This document shows, one piece after another, positions 22,752-30,187 of a DNA stretch of 41,189 bases (position 1 is the stretch's first letter; every line of letters starts with the position of its first letter). Both the position numbers and the translations under genes were made by a program. Source of the stretch: Pseudonocardia bannensis (GTDB taxonomy: Bacteria; Actinomycetota; Actinomycetes; Mycobacteriales; Pseudonocardiaceae); assembly GCF_012911875.1 (NCBI RefSeq), contig NZ_JAAXKZ010000047.1, forward strand, positions 1 to 41,189, written 5' to 3'. The notes below the pieces were generated by a model. It saw only the letters and a program-made list of their open reading frames with translations, did no database searches and had not been told where the DNA came from.

Positions 22752-24149
22752 TCAGCGGCGGCCGTCGCCGCTGCGCGATGTCGCGGCCTCCGCCAGGTGG
22801 GCCGGGGCCAGCGCCCGGATCGCGTGATGGCCGAGCACGGCCACGAGCGTGCCCAGCGCGATCCCGGAGAGCTGGAAGGAGCCGGTGATGCGCAGCGTCA
22901 CGTCGCCGATGCCGATGATCAGCCCGGCCGCGAGCGGGACGAGGTTGACCGGGTTTCCGAGGTCGACCCGGTTCTCCACCCAGATCTTCGCCCCCAGCAG
23001 GCCGATCATCCCGTAGAGGACCACGGTCAGCCCGCCGAGCACCCCGCCCGGCACCGCGACGATCACGGCGCCGAACTTCGGGCAGAACCCGAGCAGCACC
23101 GCGACCGCCGCGGCCACCCAGTACGCCGCCGTCGAGTACACCCGGGTCGCCGCCATGACCCCGATGTTCTCCGCGTAGGTGGTCGTGGGGGGACCGCCGA
23201 CGGACGCGGAGACCGCCGTGCCGACGCCGTCGCCGATCAGCGCGCGGCCGAGCAGCGGGTCGAGATCGTCGCCGGTCATCTCGGCGACCGCCTTGACATG
23301 CCCGGTGTTCTCCGCGATCAGGGCGATCACCGCGGGCAGCACCAGGAGGACGAACGCCACGGAGAACGAGGGCGGGTGGAAGCCGACGAGCTCCGTGCCG
23401 TCGGGCGCGGCCATGGTGCGCGGCGGCAGCCCGATCCAGTCCGCCTCCCGGACCGCGGACAGATCGACCCGTGGCCGGGTGGTGACCGCACCGCTCGCGT
23501 CCGGGGAGGTGATCGGGCCCGTCGTCACGTCGAACAACCAGGACAGCCCGAAGCCGAAGATCAGGCCGAGCAGGACGCCGATCCGGCCCCAGAAGCCGGG
23601 CAGCAGCACCGCGGCGCCGATGACGAAGACCATCGTCGCGAGGGCGACCCACTGGTCCTGGGCCCAGTAGACGGTCGCGGCGACGGGAGCCAGGTTGAAG
23701 CCGATGAGCATCACGACGGCGCCGGTCACGGCGGGCGGGAGGACCCGGTTGACGATCCGCGCGCCGACGAGGTGCACGAGCACGCCCACCGCGGCCAGCA
23801 CCAGTCCGGCGACCAGGATCGCGCCGGTGACGTCCGAGCTGTCGCCGCCCTGGGCCCGGATCGCGGCGACCGCCCCGACGAACGACGCCGAGCTGCCGAG
23901 GTAGCTGGGGATCCGGCCCTTCACGACGAGCAGGAAGATCGCGGTGGCGACCCCGCTCATCATGATCGCGACGTTCGGGTTCAGCCCCATGAGCACCGGG
24001 AAGACGAAGGTGGCGCCGAACATCGCGACGACGTGCTGGGCTCCGAGCCCGAGCGTGCGGGGCCACGACAGCCGCTCGTCGGGCGCCACCACCTCACCCG
24101 GTGGCGGCGCGTGCCCGCCGTGCACGACCTTCCAGTTGAACTGGCCCAT
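22752..24149 (-). CDS. NCS2-family uracil/xanthine permease
   Basis: This 465-aa integral membrane importer has about 14 hydrophobic segments. NCS2 signatures are visible: QHVVAMFGATFVFP in TM1, the substrate-site segment ALIAENTGHVKAVAEMTG and the consensus GGPPTTTYAENIGVMAATRV. As the first gene of the pyrimidine operon it most likely brings in uracil or thymine by proton symport. ATG 24149 has GGAGGGG 7 nt upstream. The amidohydrolase follows after 96 bp, the largest gap in the operon, so a second promoter there is possible. Exact base specificity is inferred. Confidence 0.94.
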   Translation of the reverse strand: MGQFNWKVVHGGHAPPPGEVVAPDERLSWPRTLGLGAQHVVAMFGATFVFPVLMGLNPNVAIMMSGVATAIFLLVVKGRIPSYLGSSASFVGAVAAIRAQGGDSSDVTGAILVAGLVLAAVGVLVHLVGARIVNRVLPPAVTGAVVMLIGFNLAPVAATVYWAQDQWVALATMVFVIGAAVLLPGFWGRIGVLLGLIFGFGLSWLFDVTTGPITSPDASGAVTTRPRVDLSAVREADWIGLPPRTMAAPDGTELVGFHPPSFSVAFVLLVLPAVIALIAENTGHVKAVAEMTGDDLDPLLGRALIGDGVGTAVSASVGGPPTTTYAENIGVMAATRVYSTAAYWVAAAVAVLLGFCPKFGAVIVAVPGGVLGGLTVVLYGMIGLLGAKIWVENRVDLGNPVNLVPLAAGLIIGIGDVTLRITGSFQLSGIALGTLVAVLGHHAIRALAPAHLAEAATSRSGDGRR

Positions 24150-24237
24150 TCCCGATCCCCTCCATCTGCCGATCGGGCCGGCCCCGCTGCGACCCCGCGC
24201 GGCGTTCGCGGCGGCGCGGGCCCGTGTGCCGGAGTGA

Positions 24238-24265
24238 GGGTTACCCGGCCACGCCGGCAGGACAA
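24238..24265 (-). promoter_or_regulatory. Possible promoter of the pyrimidine operon
   Basis: On the minus strand TTGTCC (24265-24260) and TAACCC (24243-24238) are 16 bp apart, about 90 bp before the permease start. This would make the pyrimidine operon independent of upstream hypB. Confidence 0.35.
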
Positions 24266-24338
24266 GCGCTGTCGCCCGTCGTCACACCGCGGCCGGTGGA
24301 GATCGGGTCGTGCGCGGTCGGCAGGGCCGCGGTACCGG

Positions 24339-25136
24339 CTACCGCGCGCGGGCCCGGCGGAGCCAGGCGTACCAGGCGTCGAGGCCGTCGCCGCGCGTCG
24401 CGGAGACCTCCAGCACCGCCACGTCCGGCTTGGCCCGCCGGGCGCCGGCGATGCAGCGGTCGACGTCGAAGTCGACGTAGGGCAGCAGGTCGATCTTGTT
24501 GAGCAGCACCAGGTCGGCGGTGCGGAACATGTGCGGGTACTTCAGCGGCTTGTCCGCGCCCTCGGTCACCGACATGATCACCACGCGCGCCGCCTCACCG
24601 AGGTCGAACAGGGCGGGGCAGACCAGATTGCCCACGTTCTCCACGAAGAGCAGGCAGCCCCGCTCGGGGGCCAGCGTGCGCAGCCCGTCGGCGACCATGT
24701 CGGCGTCGAGGTGGCAGCCGGCGCCGGTGTTGATCTGGACCACGCGGGCCCCGGTCGAGCCGATCCGCTCGGCGTCGAGCAGGGTCTCCTGGTCGCCCTC
24801 CAGCACGGCGCACGGCAGTTCGGCGCCGAGGTCGCGGATGGTGCGCTCCAGCAACGTGGTCTTGCCGGCGCCGGGGGAGCTCATCAGGTTGAGCGCGACG
24901 ATGCCGCGCTCGGCCAGCCAGTCGCGGTTGTGCCCGGCGAGATCGTCGTTCTTGGCCAGCAGATCGACCTCGAGCGCGACGGTCCGCGCCGCGTGGTCGT
25001 CCACCCGGGTCCCGTGCCGGTGCTCGGGGCCGTCATCGGCGTGCGGGTGGACGTGCCGCTCGGGGTGTGCCGGGTCGATCACCCGGACCCCGGGCCCGGC
25101 CGTGCCGTCGTCGGCACATCCGCAGGTCGCGCACAC
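24339..25136 (-). CDS. hypB: Hydrogenase nickel-insertion GTPase HypB
   Basis: This 265-aa GTPase delivers nickel to the large subunit with HypA. It starts at GTG 25136 with the high-affinity metal motif CATCGC directly after the initiator, followed by a His-rich stretch (HPERHVHPH and later HRH). The G domain has Walker A MSSPGAGKTTLL, the metal-site Cys and His in NTGAGCHLDADM, FVENVGNLVCP (switch/metal Cys) and NKIDLLPY for guanine binding. The start lies 58 nt inside the 3' end of hypA. It is the last gene of the hydrogenase operon. Confidence 0.95.
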   Translation of the reverse strand: MCATCGCADDGTAGPGVRVIDPAHPERHVHPHADDGPEHRHGTRVDDHAARTVALEVDLLAKNDDLAGHNRDWLAERGIVALNLMSSPGAGKTTLLERTIRDLGAELPCAVLEGDQETLLDAERIGSTGARVVQINTGAGCHLDADMVADGLRTLAPERGCLLFVENVGNLVCPALFDLGEAARVVIMSVTEGADKPLKYPHMFRTADLVLLNKIDLLPYVDFDVDRCIAGARRAKPDVAVLEVSATRGDGLDAWYAWLRRARAR

Positions 25137-25465
25137 GTGCCCACCTCCACCTCTCGGATCCGCAACTCGCTCCCGCCGAGCACTTCGACGTCGGCGCTGC
25201 CGCAGTCGCACAGCGGCAGCACCTCGGCCGTGTCGAAGCCGGTGCCGCAGGTCCGGCAGTGCGCCCGGCCCGCCGGCTCGTCGATCTCGAGCTCGGCGCC
25301 CTCGCACGTCGTACCCGCCGCGACCAGCTCGAAGCAGAACCGCACCGAGTCCGGCACGATCCCCGACAACCGGCCGATCTCCAGCCGGATCCGGCGCACC
25401 GGGGCGTCGCCCATCCGCTGCGTGATCGCGGCGACGACGCTCTGGGTGATCGACAGCTCGTGCAC
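25079..25465 (-). CDS. hypA: Hydrogenase nickel chaperone HypA
   Basis: This 128-aa protein starts MHELSITQSVV, where His2 and Glu3 bind nickel. The zinc site is CRTC and then, 12 residues on, CDC, so the second knuckle is CxC rather than the textbook CxxC. The last 15 residues (Pro/Gly-rich) overlap the start of hypB and are probably unstructured. It follows hypE by 7 bp. It works with HypB to load Ni into HhyL. The call is secure on motif and position. Confidence 0.94.
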   Translation of the reverse strand: MHELSITQSVVAAITQRMGDAPVRRIRLEIGRLSGIVPDSVRFCFELVAAGTTCEGAELEIDEPAGRAHCRTCGTGFDTAEVLPLCDCGSADVEVLGGSELRIREVEVGTCARPADVPTTARPGPGSG

Positions 25466-25472
25466 CGGCCGC

Positions 25473-26648
25473 TCAGCAGATGCGCGGGAGCGGGTCGCCC
25501 ACCAGCAGGTCCACGATCCGGGTGCCGCCGAACGCGGTTCGCAGCAGCACCAGACCGGGCGGGTCGTCCTTCACCGTGCCGATCACCGCGGCGCCCTCGC
25601 CGAGCGGGTGCGCGTGCAGCGCGGCCAGCGCGGCGTCGGCCCGGTCGGGTCCGACCACCGCGACCAGCCGGCCCTCGCAGGCCACGTAGAGCGGATCGAT
25701 GCCGAGCAGCTCCGAGGCGCCGGTGACCACCGGACGCACCGGCAGCGAGCTCTCGTCCAGCACGACGGCCACCTGCGAGGCCACCGCGACCTCGTTGCAG
25801 ATGGTCGCGACGCCGCCGCGGGTCGCGTCGCGCAGCAGCCGCACCCCGTCGCCGGCGACGTCGAGCAGGCCCGCGGTGATCCCGTGCAGCGGTGCGGTGT
25901 CGGATTCGATGTCGGCCTCGATGTCCAGTTCGCCGCGGGCGAGCATCACGGTGATGCCGTGGTCGCCGATCGGGCCGGACACCAGCACCACGTCGCCGGG
26001 CCGGGCGGCCGCGGCCGACAGCGTCGTCGGGCGGTCGAGCAGTCCGACGCCGGCGGTGGTGATGTAGCAGCCGTCGGCCTTGCCGCGCTGCACCACCTTG
26101 GTGTCGCCGGTGACGATCTGTACCCCGGCGGCCTGCGCCGCGGCGGCCATCGAGGCGACGATGCGCTGCAGGTCGGCGACCGGGAAACCCTCCTCGAGGA
26201 TGAACCCGGCAGACAGGTGCAGCGGGCGGGCGCCGCACATCGCGAGGTCGTTGACCGTGCCGTTGACGGCGAGGTCGCCGATGTCCCCGCCCGGGAAGAA
26301 CAGCGGCGAGACGACGAAGGAGTCGGTGGTGAACGCGAGCCGGCCCGTGGCCCCGTCGGTCCACGACACGGCGAGCGACGCCCCGTCCTCCAGCCGCTCC
26401 AGTACCGGATTGCGGAACGCCTCCAGGAACACCGCCTCGATCAGCGTGTGCGTGGCCTTGCCGCCGGCACCGTGCGACAGCGTGACCCGCTGCTCCTTGA
26501 TCTTCGCCTTGCGGGCGCGGGCCTTGGCGATGCGTTCGAGGACCTGCTCCTCGCGGGTCAGGTGCTCGGCCCCCGCATGGGCCGCGACCGCCTCCTCGGC
26601 CCAGTTCGCCCGGGCCGGGATGGTCGGGCCGAGATCGTGCGTCGTCAT
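25473..26648 (-). CDS. hypE: Carbamoyl dehydratase HypE with N-terminal extension
   Basis: This 391-aa enzyme dehydrates the HypF-made thiocarboxamide on its C-terminal Cys to thiocyanate. It ends in the required PRIC. The purM-like core has LSHGAGGKATHTLIE, FTTDSFVV, GDIGDLAVNGTVNDLAM and RDATRGGVATICNEVA. About 53 residues precede the usual start of the family, including a highly charged helix (REEQVLERIAKARARKAKI). ATG 26648 overlaps the hypD stop (ATGA), which supports the long form as the translated one. Confidence 0.95.
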   Translation of the reverse strand: MTTHDLGPTIPARANWAEEAVAAHAGAEHLTREEQVLERIAKARARKAKIKEQRVTLSHGAGGKATHTLIEAVFLEAFRNPVLERLEDGASLAVSWTDGATGRLAFTTDSFVVSPLFFPGGDIGDLAVNGTVNDLAMCGARPLHLSAGFILEEGFPVADLQRIVASMAAAAQAAGVQIVTGDTKVVQRGKADGCYITTAGVGLLDRPTTLSAAAARPGDVVLVSGPIGDHGITVMLARGELDIEADIESDTAPLHGITAGLLDVAGDGVRLLRDATRGGVATICNEVAVASQVAVVLDESSLPVRPVVTGASELLGIDPLYVACEGRLVAVVGPDRADAALAALHAHPLGEGAAVIGTVKDDPPGLVLLRTAFGGTRIVDLLVGDPLPRIC

Positions 26649-27772
26649 GCCCGGGTCGCCTCCTTGACGCGCTCCCGGCTGAACCGGCCGAAGTTGTAGT
26701 ACGCCGCGCACGCGCCCTCGCTGGAGACCATGCAGGTGCCGATCGGGGTCTCCGGCGTGCACGCGGTGCCGAAGACCTTGCACTCCCACGGCTTGAGCAC
26801 GCCCTTGAGCACCTCGCCGCACTGGCAGGCCTTCGGGTCGGCGACCCGCACCCCGGGCACCCCGAAGATCTGCTCGGCGTCGAACCGCGCGTACTTCTCG
26901 CGCATCCGCAGCGCGGAGTGCGAGATGAACCCGAGCCCCCGCCACTCGAAGTGCGGCCGCAGCTCCATCACCTCGCCGATCACCCGCAGCGCCTTGGCGT
27001 TGCCGTTCCACGGCACCACCCGGGAGTACTGGTTCTCCACCTCGCAACGGCCCTCGTGCAACTGCAGCAGCAGCCGGTAGACCGACTGCAGGATGTCGAG
27101 TGGCTCGAAGCCGGAGCAGACCAGCGGTTTGCCGTGGTCGCGCGCGATGAACTCGTAGGGCCGGCAACCGATCACGGTCGAGACGTGGCCGGGGCCGATG
27201 AATCCGTCGAGCCGTAGGTCCGGCGAGTCGAGGATCGCCTTGATCGCCGGGATGATCGTGACGTGGTTGCAGAAGACGGCGAAGTTGTCGAGCTTCTCGA
27301 CCGCCGCGCGCAGCACGGTCATCGCGGTCGACGGTGCGGTGGTCTCGAAGCCGATCGCCATGAAGACGACGCGCTTGTCCGGGTTCTTGCGGGCGATCTT
27401 CAGCGCGTCGAGCGGGCAGTAGACCATCCGGATGTCCGCCCCGGCGGCCTTGGAGTCGAAGAACGAACCGCGCCCGCCGGGCACGCGCATCATGTCGCCG
27501 AACGACGTCATGATCACGTCGTCGTGCTCGGCGAGCGCGATGGCGTCGTCGACCCGGCCCATCGGGATCACGCACACCGGGCACCCGGGGCCGTGCACGA
27601 GGCTCACGGTCTCGGGCAGGTAGTCCTCCAGGCCGTGCTTGTAGATCGTGTGGGTGTGTCCGCCGCACACCTCCATGAACTTGTAGCGCCGGCCGGGCTC
27701 GCACAGGGCGGCGATCTCGGTGGCCAGCGCGCGGGCGGTGGTGGCGTCGCGGAACTCGTCTACAAAACGCAC
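26645..27772 (-). CDS. hypD: Hydrogenase Fe-cofactor scaffold HypD
   Basis: This 375-aa iron-sulfur protein assembles Fe(CN)2CO together with HypC. Motifs in order are FMEVCGGHTHTIYKHG (iron-site Cys and His), VHGPGCPVCVIP, FETTAPSTAM and SGFEPLDIL. The [4Fe-4S] ligands follow in KACQCGEVL, PWECKVFGTACTPETPIGTC and SSEGACAAYYNFG. Start GTG 27772 has AGGGGAT about 8 nt upstream and lies 13 bp after the hypC stop. Length is standard. Confidence 0.96.
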   Translation of the reverse strand: MRFVDEFRDATTARALATEIAALCEPGRRYKFMEVCGGHTHTIYKHGLEDYLPETVSLVHGPGCPVCVIPMGRVDDAIALAEHDDVIMTSFGDMMRVPGGRGSFFDSKAAGADIRMVYCPLDALKIARKNPDKRVVFMAIGFETTAPSTAMTVLRAAVEKLDNFAVFCNHVTIIPAIKAILDSPDLRLDGFIGPGHVSTVIGCRPYEFIARDHGKPLVCSGFEPLDILQSVYRLLLQLHEGRCEVENQYSRVVPWNGNAKALRVIGEVMELRPHFEWRGLGFISHSALRMREKYARFDAEQIFGVPGVRVADPKACQCGEVLKGVLKPWECKVFGTACTPETPIGTCMVSSEGACAAYYNFGRFSRERVKEATRA

Positions 27773-27785
27773 AGCACTTCATCCC

Positions 27786-28079
27786 CTACGTGATGTCGGA
27801 CGCGGCGAGCGCTTCGAGCTCGTCGGTGTAGGCGTCGCCGACGCCGGCCAGCCATTCCAGTGAGGCCTTGGCCTCGGCCTCGTCGATCTTGGAGAGGGCG
27901 AAGCCGACATGGATGAGGATCCAGTCGCCGGGCTGCAGATCCAGTGCCCTGCCGTCGGGGAAGTCCTCGCGGAGCAGGCCGACGTTCACCGCCCGCTTGA
28001 CCCCCTCGACGCTGACCATGGCCAGGTCCTCGTGCTCGGTCATCAGCTCGATCACTTCACCGGGTATGCCCAGGCACAT
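27786..28079 (-). CDS. hypC: Hydrogenase chaperone HypC (canonical)
   Basis: This 97-aa chaperone carries iron with HypD and hands it to the large-subunit precursor. It begins MCLGIPGEVIEL, so the essential Cys2 is present, and has the usual DWILIHVGFALSKIDEAEA helix entry. ATG 28079 has a strong TAGGAGG site 4-5 nt upstream that overlaps the stop of the 37-aa membrane peptide gene. Confidence 0.95.
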   Translation of the reverse strand: MCLGIPGEVIELMTEHEDLAMVSVEGVKRAVNVGLLREDFPDGRALDLQPGDWILIHVGFALSKIDEAEAKASLEWLAGVGDAYTDELEALAASDIT

Positions 28080-28087
28080 GGGTCCTC

Positions 28088-28201
28088 CTACATCCGGCTG
28101 ATCTTGAGGTAGCGCTCGATCTCGTGCCGGGACTCCACGGCCAGCACCGCGGCACCGGCCAGGATGGCCAACACCAGCAGCAGCAGGAACTTGCGGATCA
28201 C
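28088..28201 (-). CDS. 37-aa single-span membrane peptide in the hydrogenase operon
   Basis: The peptide starts at GTG 28201 inside the protease stop (GTGA). It has VIRKF, then a hydrophobic run LLLLVLAILAGAAVLAV, then a charged tail with SRHEIERYLKISRM. This gives one membrane span with a short positive N-terminus and a mostly polar C-terminal helix. The exact overlap upstream and the hypC ribosome site downstream argue that it is real. It may correspond to the small-protein family I recall as DUF6893. A membrane tether or assembly role for the otherwise soluble hydrogenase is inference. Confidence 0.75.
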   Translation of the reverse strand: MIRKFLLLLVLAILAGAAVLAVESRHEIERYLKISRM

Positions 28202-28746
28202 GACGGGACTCCTTCCGAAGCGTTCTGGGCGGCGCGCCGCACGGTGCTGCCGAGCAGTAGCCCGACGAGCTCGTCGACCGCGTGGAGCGCCGGCTCGACG
28301 GCCGCCGCCACCGGTTCGGACAGGCCCATGCCCTCGTCGAGGACGGCGGGCTGGCAACCGACGACGAGGACCCGGCGGACGGGTCGCGCCACCCCGTTCG
28401 CGGCGGCGAGTTCGGCGAGCAGCGCCAGCACCGTGGCGGGGTCCATGCCGTGTCCGTCGAGTGCGGCACCGGGCTCGGTGCCGTCCCGGGACGCGTTCAG
28501 GTCGTGCTCCAAGCGGTAGATCGTGCCCGGGGGGCCGCCACGCGGGACGGCGTCGACCAGCACCAGCCCGTCGTAGCCGTCGAGCAGTTGATAGGCCAGG
28601 TGCACCCCCCGGATGCCGATGTCGGCGACCTCGGCCCCCTCCGGCAGCCCGCCGCGGACCAGCAGCCGCTGCGCGACCTCGACGCCGAAGCCGTCGTCGG
28701 AGAGGAAGACGTTGCCGACCCCGGCCACGAGCACCCGCGGGCTCAC
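28198..28746 (-). CDS. [NiFe] hydrogenase maturation endopeptidase (HyaD/HupD family)
   Basis: This 182-aa protease removes the C-terminal tail of the large subunit after Ni insertion. It has the N-terminal VLVAGVGNVFLSDDGFG (Asp/Glu nickel-sensing site), IGIRGVHLAYQLLDGYDGLVLVDAV (second Asp) and the GHGMDPATVLALL segment with the conserved His. GTG 28746 overlaps the upstream stop (GTGA). The probable substrate is HhyL, whose tail after DPCLPCGVH is 21 residues. Only one such protease is seen in the window, matching one hydrogenase. Confidence 0.93.
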   Translation of the reverse strand: MSPRVLVAGVGNVFLSDDGFGVEVAQRLLVRGGLPEGAEVADIGIRGVHLAYQLLDGYDGLVLVDAVPRGGPPGTIYRLEHDLNASRDGTEPGAALDGHGMDPATVLALLAELAAANGVARPVRRVLVVGCQPAVLDEGMGLSEPVAAAVEPALHAVDELVGLLLGSTVRRAAQNASEGVPS

Positions 28747-30152
28747 GGCGCCACCTCCAGCTCGTCGGGCCGGAAGTAGCGGAAGCGGCCGTGCGCGCGC
28801 TGCAGGTCGGTCTCGAGGTCGCCGTCGGGGCTGCCCGGGTCGTCGATCGTCACGGCCACGTGCACCCCACCGTCGACGTCGTGCACGACGGCCTGCACGG
28901 TCGCCCGCATACCGATCAGGAACAGGTCCTGCGCATCGCCTCCGGGCCCGGGCCGCAGGCGCACGGTGCTGCCCTTGGCCACCGGGACGCCGCCGACCAG
29001 CACCGAGTCGGTCTCCGGGTCGACCGCCGCGTCGGCGGCCGGATCCCACCACGGCACGTGGTCCGGCGGCCGGTCGGCCGGGCTGTCCGCCCCGAACCCC
29101 GCGCCGCTGATGATCGTCGGTCCGGGAGCGGCGGGCCCCATCGAACGGATCGCGCCGTGCAGCCGCTCCAGGATCTCCGGCGGCAGCGCATCGACCGCGT
29201 CGATCACGGCCGCGGCCCGCGGGTCGGTCGCCCGCGCCTCGGCCTTCTCCGCGTCGGTCAGGGCCATCGTGCGCAGGGTGAGGATCTCGTCGTTCTCGGT
29301 GCCGTCGAACAGGTCGACGGTGCTCTCCGGGGCGAGCTGCGGATGGTCCTCCAGGATGATCGGGGAGGACAGCAGCAGGTCGGATCGCTCTTTCGGCCCG
29401 GCGAGCACGGGCCAGGTGTGCTGGTTGACGCACTCCGCGGCCGCCGGCCGGGCCCACTCCGGCGGGTCGGTGAGCGACAGGAACGCGCCCGGCGCCACGG
29501 CGAGCACGGCGTGCGTCCCGATCAGCGACGAACGCAGCGCCTCCTCGCGTGGTACTTCGGCCGCACACCCGGCGTCGTTGTGGACGTCGAGGCGCAGCCG
29601 CAGCACGTCGTACGGGCCGGGCAGCTCGGTGGTGGACACGACGATGCGCCCGGTCAGCGGCCGGCAGCGGCGGATCAGGCGACCGGCCGTCGTCCCCGTG
29701 GCGTCGACGATGTCCTCTCCGGTCTCCGATTCCGGTATCCGGATCGGGACGGTGACCCCACCGGCCAGGTCGGACACCGCGACGGTGACGTCCACCTGCC
29801 GCGGGATGCCCTCCTCCCAGCGCAGGTGCCGGGTGCCGGCGACGGTCAGCTCCTCGACCTCGCGTCCGGTGGCGTCGAGCACGGTGCGTTCCTGGACCTG
29901 CAGGAACCGCACCCGCACGTGCAGCTCCGAGGTGGCCCGGGGTTCGAGCAGGCACTCCGTGCGCGACGACGAGGGCTCGTTGCTGTGCGTGCCGTAACCC
30001 TCCGGCGTGAGCACGCCCCACTGCCAGCGCAGCTGGTTCTTCTGTGCCGACGCCCGGTAGGGATACAGCAGGTACCCCTCGAACAGCACGGCGTCGGCGA
30101 CCGCCGCGACCTCGTCGAGTGCCTCGGCCCAGCTGTCGGGACCCGTGCTCAT
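28743..30152 (-). CDS. Conserved hydrogenase-operon protein of unknown function
   Basis: This protein of about 469 aa has no domain I can name. The N-terminal half is strand-rich (YLLYPYRASAQKNQLRWQWG, later HLRWEEGIPRQVDVTVAVS). It contains a region rich in Asp/Glu and Pro and ends with a small barrel-like stretch (STVRLRPGPGGDAQDLFLIG to GRFRYFRPDELEV). No signal peptide or membrane span is visible and only two Cys are present, so it is likely cytoplasmic and not a metal carrier. ATG 30152 has GGAG 7 nt upstream. A second in-frame ATG at 30176 also occurs in a repeated start sequence. It overlaps the protease gene by 4 bp. Confidence 0.8.
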   Translation of the reverse strand: MSTGPDSWAEALDEVAAVADAVLFEGYLLYPYRASAQKNQLRWQWGVLTPEGYGTHSNEPSSSRTECLLEPRATSELHVRVRFLQVQERTVLDATGREVEELTVAGTRHLRWEEGIPRQVDVTVAVSDLAGGVTVPIRIPESETGEDIVDATGTTAGRLIRRCRPLTGRIVVSTTELPGPYDVLRLRLDVHNDAGCAAEVPREEALRSSLIGTHAVLAVAPGAFLSLTDPPEWARPAAAECVNQHTWPVLAGPKERSDLLLSSPIILEDHPQLAPESTVDLFDGTENDEILTLRTMALTDAEKAEARATDPRAAAVIDAVDALPPEILERLHGAIRSMGPAAPGPTIISGAGFGADSPADRPPDHVPWWDPAADAAVDPETDSVLVGGVPVAKGSTVRLRPGPGGDAQDLFLIGMRATVQAVVHDVDGGVHVAVTIDDPGSPDGDLETDLQRAHGRFRYFRPDELEVAP

Positions 30153-30187
30153 TCCCGAGCTCCTACCCGTGCTCATTCCGTGCTCAT
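30142..30187 (-). repeat. Three copies of ATGAGCACGG at a gene junction
   Basis: On the minus strand ATGAGCACGG starts at 30187, 30176 and 30152. The first overlaps the upstream stop (ATGA) and opens a four-codon frame (MSTE) whose stop overlaps the second ATG. The second and third are in frame with the 469-aa gene. AGGAGG precedes the first and GGAG precedes the third. Confidence 0.8.

Noticed and set aside
21861..26699. A 1612-codon plus-strand open frame across the pyrimidine and hyp genes
   Set aside because: It runs antisense to well-supported genes and encodes repetitive His/Arg/Gly-rich sequence without recognisable domains.
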